64,000 bases of DNA from Stomorhina lunata (GCA_933228675.1 OW121740.1:5092001-5156000); one strand, 5' to 3'. Counted from the first letter of the stretch, positions 11,716 to 23,112 are shown. The notes: generated by a model from the letters alone, not told the origin. Numbers and translations: made by a program.

Positions 11716-13402
11716 ATTTTGCCTTAAACTTTAATAACAGATATTTGTGTTGAAGATTTTCATTATAAAAAGTTTTAGTGAGAAAATTTTCCTAGGAAAC
11801 TTTTTATCTTTAAATTTCATTTACTGTCAATTTTTATTATTATATTCAATTTCTTCACGGATTATGAAAAGAGATATGTGATTAAATTTCAATATATATC
11901 CCGTAGTTAATAGAACAATCAAAAGGCAATTTATTGCAAAGTGTGTCATTGTCCACGTCAGAAATAATTAAATTCTGGTGCATTTTAAAGCCACTTTACG
12001 AGATAAAAATAAATATTCCTAAAGTTTTCTTACTAAAACTAATAAAATAGCAAAAAAATAACATGAAAATGTAATACAGACATGAAAATAATACAAATAA
12101 TTTCAATGGAACTGAAATGACTGAGTCAACGGAAATTTCATTAAACAATTGCATTAACAGAAACCACCAACATCTAAGACCACAACAACTCAATTTGCTG
12201 TGACACAGATTTTACCATTTTTCCTTCCCAGCATCAGGTTCTGGTTGTCTGTGGTTGTATTGGTTTTTGTTATTTGTTTGTAAAATGTTGTTGTGTTTTA
12301 CTATTTATTTATTTAGCAGGATATGGTATAAATATTTCTATTAGTTGTTTTTTTATTTACATTTTACATAAGTGATGGCATCAGGTGGCGCACGTCTGCT
12401 GAATGCGGATGCAGATGATGCCATTGTATATAGAAAGAAAGAAGTGAACTGCTTGGTTTAGCTACGACTTCAAAACATTTAAGTCGAATTTACACTTTTC
12501 TAGTATTGTCGTTATTTGTTAGCTGAATCCTGTTTAGAGCTAGTTTATACTAATGACTCATTTTTAATATATAAACATCGTTTGTACTCTTTTGTTTAAA
12601 AATAAAATTAATATAATTTCTTATTACATTCTAAATACTAAGGCTTTATACTAAAGACTGTCCCATTTAATTATAAATGAAAAATAGAGTTACGACAACA
12701 TTTTAAATCTTCATTTATTGAATAAGGTGGTCCATTTATTTAAGGTCTTTTTTTATGATTTTCAATAACTTAAAACTTTTTTTTCCAGTTCTTTAAAATC
12801 AAAGTTTGTGCAACAAAATTTAATTTTTTCTTTCTTATTTTGTTTCGCTCTATATAATTTTAGTGTAAAATATTTTACATTTATTCAACTCAGGTTTTCG
12901 TATTCCTTTCAAAATATGTCAATTGTAAAAAAATAAAAGTGTATTGTGTAACTCATTTTTACCTTTATTCAACGATTACTAGTTGCAGCCGGTCAGATTC
13001 GCAGGCTTAAAGACAAATTTGTCGTTTGAAAAGTAGGTTTTGCTAAAGTCTCTAAATCTACTAAAGACTTTATAGTGCTCACATTTTCGTATTGTATTTT
13101 TGAATTTTTCGATAACACATAAACACATCGCTTTAACTAATAGCTGTACATATTTCTTCCTTGATTTAACGAATTCAATCAATTTATATTTTACCACACA
13201 TACATATATGTATGTGCCGAGCATGCATGAATAACGGAAATAATCCGTTTCTTTTGATTTTGCAAAAATAAAAAACTTATACAAGAATGTGATGAAAACA
13301 ATTCAATTGATTTATTGTAAATTGTAACATGATATAAATTTTCTTTGTGTTATCAGCAGGAGAACCAGCAAATTTGGTGTTCCCCATCACTCCGTGTGAG
13401 AG
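11716..13402. other. Unique spacer with a small GC-richer island
   Basis: Mostly unique AT-rich DNA. At 12373-12425 there is an island of distinctly higher GC that includes CAGGTG and CACGTC, framed by the 8-bp inverted repeat ATGGCATC/GATGCCAT (12375-12382 and 12417-12424). A 101-codon minus-strand frame at 12979-13284 has no motif I can name and no supporting context, so it is not called. Confidence 0.55.
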
Positions 13403-13919
<517 letters not shown>

Positions 13920-13929
13920 AGGAATGAAA

Positions 13930-14007
13930 TACATAGCAATTTAAATTTGTCTTTAGTAAAATTTTGATTCAAGTTCGTATTTGATAGAATTTTGATCAAA
14001 AATTTTA
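13930..14007 (+). repeat. Small minisatellite, left piece (type G)
   Basis: Two to three decayed units of about 28 bp resembling AATTTGTCTTTAGTAAAATT and TTTGATCAA. The same unit resumes at 14558-14700 on the other side of the retrotransposon insertion, so the insertion landed inside this short array. Confidence 0.7.
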
Positions 14008-14547
14008 TTTTTTTTTTTTTTTTTTTTTTTATTTATAAGACCAGCACTCAGGGGATGGCCCCTACATATGCAACGCATTGTGTTGGAATTAGGAAAATAG
14101 GTTATGGGAAGGAGGATAGAGGGAGTAGTGTTTGTGGATATTTGATTTAAACTTTTTTATGTTATAACTGGGGGGAAATATTTCTGCTGGGAGTTTATTC
14201 CATATACGAAGTGTTCGACTAAAAAATGAGTTTTCCCTGTAGTGTGTTGTGCGATTCATTGGACAGTCGACTACAAATGGATGAGCTCTAGTTGAGGTGC
14301 GAGTATTACGTAAAAATGAGCGTGATTCAGGAACAAGTTCCCTAATTTCATTAGAGCATTTACCATTATAATAACGATAGAACAGTGAAACGCAACCCAC
14401 ATTGCGACGATGCTCCAGTGAATCAATAGAATTGGCTACCCTACTGTCACCGATAAGCACCTTCGCTCTCTCCTGTACGCGGTCGAGAAGCTCCAAAATA
14501 GACTTTGAAGCACCGGCCCATACATGAGAGTTGTATTCCATTTCTGA
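14008..14547 (-). mobile_element. 5'-truncated non-LTR retrotransposon with poly(A) tail
   Basis: On the minus strand this insertion consists of a coding end (14541-14089), a short 3' untranslated part and a 23-A tail, seen as T's at 14008-14030. ATAAATAA immediately precedes the tail. Poly(A) at the 3' end and an abrupt 5' end in the middle of an open frame are the standard outcome of target-primed reverse transcription that aborted early. I could not find a clear target-site duplication, because both flanks are the same low-complexity minisatellite. A scrap of the same 3' end lies at 20147-20222. Confidence 0.85.
14089..14541 (-). pseudogene. C-terminal fragment of a non-LTR retrotransposon reverse transcriptase (ORF2)
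   Basis: The 150-residue frame ends in a normal stop and matches the region just after the reverse-transcriptase domain in insect jockey/RTE-like elements. That family hallmark is a series of small motifs, and they appear here in order: EYNSHVWAGA (residues 2-11), LLDRVQERA (18-26), LFYRYYNGKCS (about 53-63), ELVP (68-71), a TRTSTRAHPFVV stretch (about 80-92) and RTLRIWNKLPAEIFP (about 109-123). The catalytic YXDD part and the endonuclease are absent, so it cannot move by itself. The first Met is internal to the family's protein and is not a genuine start: the frame is open only two codons further upstream before a stop in flanking DNA. The reading frame is uninterrupted, which suggests a fairly recent insertion. 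Family assignment beyond non-LTR is not certain. Confidence 0.85.
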
Positions 14548-14557
14548 TTACATTTAT

Positions 14558-14700
14558 TATAAAATTTGCCTCTTGTAAAATTTATCAAAATTTATTTTAA
14601 GTAAAATTTTTATCAAAATTTGTCTTTAATAAAATTTTTATCAAAATTTGTTTTTAATAAAATTTTGATCAAAATTTGCCTTTAATAAAATTAATTAAGA
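14558..14700 (+). repeat. Small minisatellite, right piece (type G)
   Basis: Four to five units of about 28 bp with AAAATTTTTATCAAAATTTG and TCTTTAAT, continuing the array interrupted by the retrotransposon at 14008-14547. It resembles type D (ATCAAAAATTTTT) but lacks the CTATAG core. Confidence 0.75.
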
Positions 14701-14749
14701 TTAAATGCCATAAAGATAAGAGGGGTTCTGTTTGCCTATGTGATATATA

Positions 14750-14832
14750 TTGTTTAGATTACCTATAAAGTATGCTACACAAATGTTTCCGAAATATTTT
14801 ACATTTTTATCGCTATCGAATGCGGTTTCCCC
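14750..14832 (+). mobile_element. Fragment of the GGGGCCAAATT palindromic element
   Basis: The right half only, diverged: AAAGTATGCTACACAAATG, then a CGCTATCGAATGCGG end, which corresponds to CGATATCGAATGCGG in the better copies at 15550-15873 and 18141-18451. The terminal part reads TTTCCCC instead of TAATTTGGCCCC. Confidence 0.6.
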
Positions 14833-15549
14833 GGTTGTTTACAGTATAATTTATAGATATAAAACTCAAAAAAAATTTAAAGCTTACAAATGAAACAAAT
14901 TTAATATCAAAAACCAAATCGAACGCATTTTAAGTCGAATTTTGTTGAAAAATTTAGTCAATCAATCATATTAGGATTGATGAAATTTTGTTGGAAATTT
15001 TTTGCTAAAATATTTACATTTGAAATTACTACTCGCATTTCACTTTAAATTTGAACAAATTTTCAATATTGCACCAATTCTTATAAACATGTTTGTGGAT
15101 AAAAAAAACAACCTTCACCATCTTTGATGTAAAGGGTATATTTAGTTTGTTTTAAGTTTGTAAAGCACAAAAACATTAATCCGTCAACTTTTTTCTATAT
15201 TCCGGATGATTCAGAAACTTTCCGAGTCCATTTAACAATGTCCGTATGACTCGTAGACTGGGTGTCCAAATAGGCTTGCTTTAGCAATATTACAAATAAT
15301 TTAACAGAATTTTTCACATTTTTCTTGGTATGAAAATGGTTACTTTAAATTTTTGACTAAATTGAAACATATAAGACTGCTCTGCCGGAATAATGATTTT
15401 GGCACTTTACTTGATTTTGTATTCTACTAAGTTTCGAATCGGCCCATATCTGACCATACTTCCCATGTAACACTAACTCTGAAACATATAAAATTTTAAA
15501 ATTAATTGGTAAACTTATGTCAATAAGCAATTTCGTGAAAGTCAGTAAA
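14833..15549. other. Unique spacer with an element scrap
   Basis: No gene is recognised. At about 15435-15468 there is a scrap of the module shared by the dispersed fly elements (AATCGGCCCATATCTGACCA, then CTTCCCAT). The 74-codon minus-strand frame at 15357-15581 runs through this scrap into the palindromic element and is not a gene. Confidence 0.5.
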
Positions 15550-15873
15550 GGGGCCAAATTACCGAATTCGATATCGATCAAAAACTCAGACTTTTAAGGA
15601 AATATTGTGAAGTATGCTTTAGGGATGTTCAAAGTTACTTCGATGCAAAAAGTTTATTGAAATTTGGTATCCATTCTGATTCGTTTTTAAAAACATATAT
15701 TTCAATTAAAACTCTTTTACTGTTGGTCATCTTTTGGCAAATATCTACAAAAAAAATATTTATAGTAAACTGTGCATCTTTTAAGTAATTTTGATTATCC
15801 TTAAAGTATGCTATACAAATGTTTTGAAAATATCTAAGATTTCGATCGATATCGTATGCGGTAATAAGAGCCC
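15550..15873 (+). mobile_element. Palindromic MITE-like element, copy 1
   Basis: A unit of about 324 bp that begins GGGGCCAAATTACCGAATTC and ends with the reverse complement (ATCGTATGCGGTAAT, decayed last bases). Inside the terminal inverted repeats both ends carry ATATCGATC and, further in, related blocks: AGTATGCTTTAGGGATGTTC on the left and GATTATCCTTAAAGTATGCT on the right. The inverted similarity therefore extends about 80 bp with mismatches. It has no coding capacity. It abuts copy 2 head-to-head with only a base or two between. Confidence 0.85.
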
Positions 15874-15874
15874 A

Positions 15875-16194
15875 GGGGCCAAATTACGGCATTCGATATC
15901 GATCGAAATCTTACATATTTTCAAAACATTTGTATAGCATACTTTAAGGATAATCTAAATTATTTAAAAGATGCACAGTTTACTATGCTTTTGTTGGAGT
16001 TATTTGCCAAAAGATGAAAAATAGTAAAAGAGTTTTAATTGAACTATATGTTTTTAACAACGAATCAAAATGGATACCAAATTTCATTAAACTTTTTGCA
16101 TCGAAGTAACTTTGAACATCCCTAAAGTATACTTCACAATATTCGCTTAAAAGTCTGGGTTTTCGATCGATGTCGAATGCGGTAATTTGGCCCC
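15875..16194 (-). mobile_element. Palindromic MITE-like element, copy 2
   Basis: About 320 bp, starting GGGGCCAAATTACGGCATTC and ending CGAATGCGGTAATTTGGCCCC-type sequence at 16175-16194. It is the inverse of copy 1, so copies 1 and 2 together form a long inverted repeat of some 640 bp. Interior landmarks are AAAGATGCACAGTTTACTAT, ACGAATCAAAATGGATACC and CATCGAAGTAACTTTGAACA. Confidence 0.88.
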
Positions 16195-17601
16195 AGATTT
16201 GTCCCTAATTTCCATATCAGACTTGCAGTCAAAAATTATATTAATATACTTAGGTCGCGAAATATTATTGTTGTGTTTAAAAAACAAAGCCCGATTTTTT
16301 CCATAACAAATTTAAAAAAATCTCTGTATGATTATGCTTTCACTTAATTCATTTTCTTTTTAGTTGGTTTCCATTTAAAGATTTATTCGAAAATTCATAA
16401 TTTTTACTCAGAAGTTACATTTTTATTTCGAATTGAAACCATTTGTGGAGAAGCAAACAAAAAATATGGATTTTATAAAAATTTGTAAATGGTCATACAA
16501 AATTTCTGTTTTATATGTATGTATAAGTTTTCTGTATTTATTGTGGATATTCAATGTCCTTGTGATTTATAAATTTTAATGCTGTAAAAAAACTGCATTG
16601 TGCTGTAGGTAGATATAAATTTTTTCATTACAATGTTCTTAAAAAAATTTAACAAGAAATATTGACAGCTTTAATACCTTTTCAAAGGTAAAAAAAGATT
16701 ATATGTGCCATTGAGTTCAGAGAACTTGAAATACGCAGTGAATATAAAGGGTTTTACATATCGGAAATGAAAAATAATATCTGAGATGTTTCATATAAGT
16801 TTAGTTATTTTGATATCTGAGATTTCTCATATAAGTAATTTTGATGTTATATTTTCATTATAAATTTATGAGCGTCTCAATGAATTTGAGTTTTTATGTT
16901 CACATTTTATCGAACCCTTTTCAACATATCCCTTGCCTATACAAATATGAGTGCAAATATAATGTGATCAACAAAATATCAGGTGTTTTTAGCATGATAT
17001 TAAAAAAAATATATAAAACAGTGATTAATATTTTTTTTATATAATAAGTACATACATAAGAAGGTTTTTTTTTAATAATTACAGGCTGACACAAAATTAA
17101 AAAGTTGCGTTCACAGAATTTGTGCTATTGGTTACTTGATATTTTGAGAGCTTGAATAACATCATACAAACTTGTATTTTAAATGGTTTCGGTATCAAAT
17201 ATTTTTTCCACTCTATAGTTTAAAAATTTATTATATTGTTGCAGTATCTGTCCTTATATTTATTGAAAATAATCAAGACGAATTTATAAAATTTTAATAT
17301 TTATACCCCACTACCAATATCCTTGCAAATGTCATAATTGTAGTAAATACACTTACAAAGATTTTAATACTTAATTCAAAAAAATACATTTACATTTACA
17401 TACTTTTTATTTTTGTTACTTTAGCTCTGCTGTGAGATGGAAAAACATTTTAAAAGTTTTAAATATTGTAAAAATATTATAATTTATTTAATTAGTAATT
17501 CGATAAATTATTTGAATATAATATAATATATCGAATACTCATTAAAATATTTTTTTTTAACTTATGATTATATAAACATCAGGGGCCAATTTGTCACATC
17601 T
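16195..17601. other. Unique AT-rich spacer
   Basis: No gene or repeat family is recognised. The frame at 16841-17044 (67 codons) has no identifiable motif. A solitary ATTTATACCCCACTACCAAT at about 17299-17318 resembles the starts of fly dispersed elements (TTATACCCACCACC at 37455), but nothing matching follows. Confidence 0.5.
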
Positions 17602-17920
17602 GGGTCCAAATTACCGCATTCGATATCGATCGAAATCTTACATATTTTCAAAACATGTGTATAGCATACTTTAAGGATAATCAAAATTATTTAAAAGATG
17701 CTCAGTTTATTTTATTTTTTTGTAGTTATTTGCCAAAGGATGACCAACAGTAAAAGAGCTTTAATTGAACTGTATGTTTTTAAAAACGAGTCTAAATGGA
17801 TACTAAATTTCAATAAACTTTTTGTATCGAAGTAACTTTGAACATCCCTAAAGTATACTTCACAATATTTGCTTAAAAGTCTGAGTTTTCGATCGATATC
17901 AAACGCGGTAATTTGGCCCC
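17602..17920 (-). mobile_element. Palindromic MITE-like element, copy 3
   Basis: Starts GGGTCCAAATTACCGCATTC and ends GCGGTAATTTGGCCCC at 17920. Orientation is as copy 2, and the two are close in sequence (shared AAAGATGC, GAGTCTAAATGGATAC and TATCGAAGTAACTTTGAACA landmarks). An extra GGGGCCAATTTGTCACATCT lies just upstream at 17582-17601, perhaps a vestige of another terminus. The minus-strand frame at 17712-18032 is a by-product. Confidence 0.87.
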
Positions 17921-18145
17921 TGATATCGATCGAAATGTAAGATATTACAGAAACATTTTTGTAGCATACTTTTGGGATAATCTTAATAATATATAACATA
18001 CACGGTTCAATACGTTGCAACTCATTTGGCAAAAGTTCATTGGATCATTTAAGTTCATTTAAGCTAAATGTTTTAACAGACAAACGGATATGTTAAGGTA
18101 TCAAATTTAGGGTATGCTATACAAAATTTGCTTAAAAGCCGGGCC
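17921..18145 (-). mobile_element. Palindromic MITE-like element, copy 4 (shorter subfamily)
   Basis: Joined directly to copy 3. It begins TGATATCGATCGAAATGTAA and ends at the AAAAGCCGGGCCCATATTAC junction with copy 5. The middle is replaced by a different stretch with GGTTCAATACG and ACAAACGGATAT. The copy at 48095-48375 carries the same markers, so this is a genuine subfamily and not random decay. Confidence 0.75.
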
Positions 18146-18451
18146 CATATTACCGCATTCGATATCGATCGAAAACGAAAAAGCAGATATTGTGAAGTAT
18201 ACTTTAGAAATGTTCAAAGTTACTTCGATGCAAAAAGCTTATTGAATTTTGGTATCCATTTGATTCGTTTTTAAGAACATATAGTTCAAGTACAATTCTT
18301 TCACTATTGTTCATCTTTTGGCAAATAACTTCAAAAAAATATAGTAAACTGTGCTTCTTTTAAGTAATTTTGATTGTCCTTAAAGTATGCTATACAAATG
18401 TTTTGAAAATATCTAAGATTTCGATCGATATCGAATGCGGTAATTTGGCCC
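18141..18451 (+). mobile_element. Palindromic MITE-like element, copy 5
   Basis: Begins GGGCCCATATTACCGCATTC and ends CGATATCGAATGCGGTAATT then TGGCCC at 18451. Orientation as copy 1. It overlaps the end of copy 4 by the shared terminal repeat. A further GATCGATATCGATTTACCCC at 18471-18490 is a leftover terminus, so at least one more copy once lay to the right. Confidence 0.85.
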
Positions 18452-18491
18452 TGAATTTTTGATCGATATCGATTTACCCCCAGATTTCTTC

Positions 18492-19185
18492 AAATAACAC
18501 GATTATAATAAAAAAATGGTATTTCTTACAAAAAATGTTTGTATACTTTTGGGAGCTTTGTAGAAATTCTCTTTATATTTTGTTAATAAAAAACTATAAT
18601 TTTAGTTGAACTTATGTAAAAAAAAATAACTTATTTTAACCCTCTTGAATAATACTATGGAATTCATTGCGAAATGTAAAAACGTTTGATATAAATCGAA
18701 TTCTAAACCTCGAATTATTAAAAAAACCGGAAAAATCTCGAAAGTCTTTTAAATACAAAATAAAGCATAAAATTACTTAAAAATCTAAAGGTTGTTGCAT
18801 TTTATTACTAAAACTTTGCACAGATAAATATTATGTGTATGGGCAAATCCGAAAAACCTTAAACCAAGGACAAAATTTTAAAACTGTCAAAATCAAGTAT
18901 TTGTGTTTATGGAAAAATTACTGATCCTTTAGAATATATAATGGATACAATTTTTGATTGCTCTCTTCGTGAATGGCAGGTCTTTATTTGCACCCATCTC
19001 GAATTTTTTACATTTATTAAAATAATAGGTTTTTTAAAGTTCATAAAAATCGCAAACACATCAATTTAGGTATCAAGTTTCAGTAGGAACTCAAAGTCTG
19101 CTTAATTTTATACAATTAGATGTAAGAGACCATATCAAAAGTAATAGAAATGATATAAATAACGTCAAATAAAAAAGGGCTCTCA
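18492..19185. other. Unique AT-rich spacer
   Basis: No gene or repeat recognised. Between 18870 and 19120 there are no motifs of the neighbouring element families. Confidence 0.5.
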
Positions 19186-19189
19186 GTGT

Positions 19190-19897
19190 GTAGCATCCGT
19201 CACAGAAACAAAGGCTTTTTTATTTGGATAGTGCAATTTTTCGTTTTTCTCCAATTGAAATTGGTTCGTAAAGAGAACTTATAGTGCTTAACATTAGGTT
19301 AAAAATATATAGATATTTTTATAGCATTTTAAAAAATAATATGTTTAGGAAAGTGTGTAGCGTCCGTCACGGTATATATTTTTTGCAAAATAATATATAT
19401 TAAACACAAAATTTACGAACACATGTCCATATCCACAGATTAAATTTAAGATATTAGGTGTTAAAAAAATATATTGGGGGAGCAAATTTGATGATTTTGA
19501 AATCTGATTTTTTTCTATTTTTGGGAGGAGATGAAATTCGGAAACAAAAATCTGTACAGTTTGTCACGTAACGTTCGCAACAGTACATTTATAGTTTTTT
19601 TTGCGAAACTGGAAACTTACAAATATTTTATAAAAGCTGTTTTGTAATCCTCTAATTTTTCTCTATCTTCAATGTATTTAAGATTAAGTCACTTCCATTC
19701 TTTGTAGCGTCCGTCACAGCTTTTAATAGCGAATGTCTTTTTCCTCCAAAAGAAGTATGTAAACTAACAAACGCCATTCGATAGCACAATTGATGAGCTA
19801 ATATTCTCTAATTTTTGCAAAGATATCTAGTATAGAACGACAATGAGATACATTTAAGTACAACAAAATCCGTACAAATCTATCGTCCGTCACGCAG
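19190..19897 (+). repeat. Five dispersed copies of a GTAGCGTCCGTCACAG motif
   Basis: Copies at 19190-19205 (GTAGCATCCGTCACAG), 19357-19372 (GTAGCGTCCGTCACGG), 19568-19583 (decayed, GTAACGTTCGCAACAG), 19704-19719 (GTAGCGTCCGTCACAG) and about 19881-19897 (TATCGTCCGTCACGCAG). Spacings are about 167, 211, 136 and 177 bp. The DNA between copies is not obviously repetitive. A GC-rich 16-mer recurring five times in AT-rich DNA is not expected by chance. It could be a decayed satellite of about 170 bp, or a repeated protein-binding site inside a mobile element. Confidence 0.7.
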
Positions 19898-19904
19898 GAT
19901 TTGC

Positions 19905-19985
19905 CCATATTTAAACCGATAACCGAAATTTGATAACAATCGATCCACAATTGACCCTAGCTCCCATAGCCAAAAATGACATAAC
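19905..19985 (+). mobile_element. Scrap of Helitron/DINE-1-like element
   Basis: Contains GAAATTTGATAACAATCGAT then CCACAATTGACCCTAGCTCC, the same module as in 28970-29015 and 36930-36980. Only about 80 bp remain and no ends are seen. Confidence 0.6.
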
Positions 19986-20146
19986 ACTACTTAAATCTCG
20001 AAATTTAAAAATGCAGCACATAGTATATGTATGTCTGTAAGACGTAAGGAAACATTGTTAAATTGTTGATCCATATATGACGTTAGTAGTTAAGGATTAA
20101 CTTTAGCTTTTCTTACCTGTCCTTTAGTACGTATGTGCAATTAACA

Positions 20147-20222
20147 TCCCGCAGAAGTGTTTTCCCCCAGTTATGATTCAGATCAAATATCCACAAATAC
20201 TACTCCCTTTATCCTCCTTTAA
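20147..20222 (+). mobile_element. Scrap of non-LTR retrotransposon 3' end
   Basis: TATCCACAAATACTACTCCC and TTTATCCTCCTT, preceded by TTTTCCCCCAGTTATGATTC, match the reverse complement of 14110-14200 (the coding end of the element at 14008-14547) with a small internal deletion. This shows that the family has at least two insertions in the window, on opposite strands. Confidence 0.75.
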
Positions 20223-20225
20223 CGA

Positions 20226-21769
20226 AGAGTATAAGTTAAATGAATCTGACTAACCCATGTGGGGCTGAATTTGTATACTTCTGCAGTTTAAATCATTGTA
20301 TCCTTTAACATAAGAAAATATGTTTTTTGGACATTCCATTAAAAAACATTCATTCTTAAGTGCTCGTATAACTAAACTAGATTTACATCTGAAAAGGAGT
20401 AAGGTACGGAAACAAAGCCACTCAGCCATGTTTTTTTTTGCAAAGATAAGGGGTAAAGTATCCTTTAGCATAAAAAGCAAGAAATCTGCAATACAAAACC
20501 CCATGACGCATTTAAAAAATAAAGTTTCTAGCAAAGAATTAAAGCGCAAATAATATGTTGTAATATGTTAAAATCATTGGAAACATGTTGTGTTTTTATA
20601 ATAAAAACATGTTGCTAGAGAATTTTTAAATGTTTATGGCAAAAAGGAATTTCTTTTATACTTTTTCTTATTATTAAATAAAATACAAACTCTAAAAATG
20701 AAGATGTTGATAAGAAAGGAAAACTTTCTGAGCAGAGAATTTCTTACAATATTATTAAAGTGTCCGCAACATATTGAAACAAGTGTAAATTTTGGGGAAC
20801 AATGTTGATATCTCCTTTTGTAATTTAGCTTTTGTTTGCAAATAAAGCGTAACCATGACCATCAAAGTGCGTTGCCAATATGGTTCTGAGAGCAGGATAA
20901 TAACATCCACATAAGTAAAGAGTATAATTTTTTACTCTAAACATAAAGTTCTCTCAGCTTTATAAAAAAATGCAAATCAACATTTGAGAGTTGAAGAGTA
21001 ATATGAGAGTTAATATGTAACGAGTAAAGATAAACATTATTACAAAAATTTTTGTAATATTATAAAATTTATTAATCAGCTTTTTTAGTTCATGATAAAA
21101 CGTGCTGTTATTAACATGACTAAATATAAGCGCAACACTATTTGTGTTGATTAATACTCTCCAGAACTTCAACGTAAATATCTGCTAAAATCTCAATAAT
21201 TTTCAAAATTGAATTTATTAACATCACTTTTTTTTCTATATATACATTTTCACGGAAACTTCTACTAGCAAACATTTTCCTATACTAGTAAAACTTATAT
21301 TTTTATTTGTGAATCTTTAGCTATATGTCGCCATTATTGCTCTACAAATCATGAATAAAATAGCAAGTAAACATCATTTGCTACAACAGCAACATTTGCT
21401 ACCATTGAGTAAACAAGGTGATGGCAGTGAGTAAATGTTAGTAGTAGCAACAATAAAAATTATAAGACTCTTAATAAACGTCCTTGTAACTTGGAAAATT
21501 TATGACTGCATAACTTGAATTTATTTGTTTAGAAAATAAAAAGAGAAAATGGAAAATTTTTAAATTAATAAGTAAACACGAGTAAAAGCCATTGTTTACT
21601 GAAAATTACACACACGTCTGCATTCGCATACATACGCACGGCCAATCTTAAATGTAACCTTGAGTACAAAATTAAAGTAATAAAAAAATATCAGTTGTTC
21701 ATACTCGGCGTAATAAAATACCTTATACTAATTATCGCATTAACAATCACTAAGGAGAAAGATGCAGTA
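20226..21769. other. Unique AT-rich spacer
   Basis: Two opposite overlapping frames (20250-20549 minus, 99 codons; 20320-20553 plus, 77 codons) are present. Neither has a motif I recognise, and the antiparallel overlap argues against either one. The rest, including 20960-21172, holds no recognisable gene or repeat. Confidence 0.5.
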
Positions 21770-23112
21770 GAAAAACTTTTCCACGTCAACATTTTTTTAG
21801 CAATATCATTCTAACGCCAACTTTTCTTTAAAAAAAGTCTTCAAATTTTTCTATAGAAACGTCTTCCTATCATCAACTTTTCTATAGAAACGTCTTCCTA
21901 TCGTCAACTTTTCAATAGAAACGTCTTCCTATCGTCAACTTTTCAATAGAAACGTCTTCCTATCGTCAACTTTTCTATAGAAATGTCTTCCTATCTTAAC
22001 TTTTCTATACAAATGTCTTCCTATCGTCAATATTTCTATAGAAATGTCTTCCTATCCTCAACTTTTCTATAGAAATGTCTTCCTGTCGTCAACTTTTCTA
22101 TTGAAATGTCTTCCTATCGTCAACTTTTCTATAGAAATGTCTTCCTAACGTAAACTTTTCTATAGAAATGTCTTCCTATCGCCAACTTTTCTATAGAAAT
22201 GTCTTCCTATAGTCAACTTTTCTATAGAAATGTCTTCCTATCTACAACTTTTCTATAGAAATGTCTTCCTATCGTCAACTTTTCTATAGAAATGTCTTGC
22301 TATCGTCAACTTTTCTATAGAAATGTCTTCCTATCGTCAACTTTTCTATAGAAATGTCTTCATATCGTCAACTTTTCTATAGAAATGTCTTCTTATCGTC
22401 AAATTTTCTATAGAAATGTCTTCCAATCGTCAACTTTTCTATAGAAATGCCTTCCAATCGTCAAATATTTTAAAGAAATGTGTTTCTATCGCCAATTTTT
22501 TTTATAGAAATGTCTTCCTAACGTCAACTTTTCTATGGAAATGTTTTCCTATCGCCAATTTTTTGTATAGAAATGTCTTCGCATCGTCAACTTTTTTATA
22601 GAAATGTCTTTCTATCGTCAACTTTTTTATAGAAATGTCTTCCTATCGTCAACTTTTCTATAGAAATGTCTTCCTTTCGTCAACTTTTCTATAGAAGTGT
22701 CTTCCTATTGTCAACTTTTCTATACAAATGTCTTCCTTTCGTCAGAATTTCTATAGAAATGGCTTCCTATCGTCAATTTTTCTATAGAAATGTCTTCCTA
22801 TCGTCAACATTTCTATAGAAATGTCTTCCTATCGTCAACTTTTCTATAGAAATGTCTTCCTATCGTCAACTTTTCTATATAAATGTCTTCCTATCGTCAA
22901 CTCTTCTGTAGAAATGTCTTCCAATCGTCAACTTTTCTATAGAAGTGTCTTCCTATCGCCGATTTCTCTATATAAATGTCTTCCTATCATCAACTTTTCA
23001 ATAGAAATGTCTTCCTATCATCAACTATTTTATAGAAATGTCTTTCTATCGTCAACTTTTATGTAGAAATGTCTTCCTATTGTTAAGGTTTTTATAGAGA
23101 TGCCTTCCAATC
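21770..23112 (+). repeat. Minisatellite array, type B, second copy
   Basis: About 43 monomers of 31 bp, TTTTCTATAGAAATG plus TCTTCCTATCGTCAAC. The CTATCGTCAA variant dominates, unlike the left half of 7008-8840. The first units (21780-21850) are decayed. The frames at 22416-22601 and 22821-23066 are repeat translations (SSNRQLFYRN and similar) and not genes. Confidence 0.93.

Noticed and set aside
12979..13284. 101-codon minus-strand frame
   Set aside because: No domain, no start context and no neighbour. Its composition is that of AT-rich spacer.
17712..18032. 106-codon minus-strand frame
   Set aside because: It lies wholly inside two adjoining palindromic MITE-like elements and is not conserved between the copies.
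20250..20553. Two antiparallel overlapping frames of 99 and 77 codons
   Set aside because: Neither has a recognisable motif, and overlapping antisense frames in unique spacer are most likely chance.
22416..23066. Frames with SSNRQLFYRN-type peptide repeats
   Set aside because: They are the 31-bp minisatellite translated. 31 is not a multiple of 3, so the peptide cycles through all frames and the openness is fortuitous.
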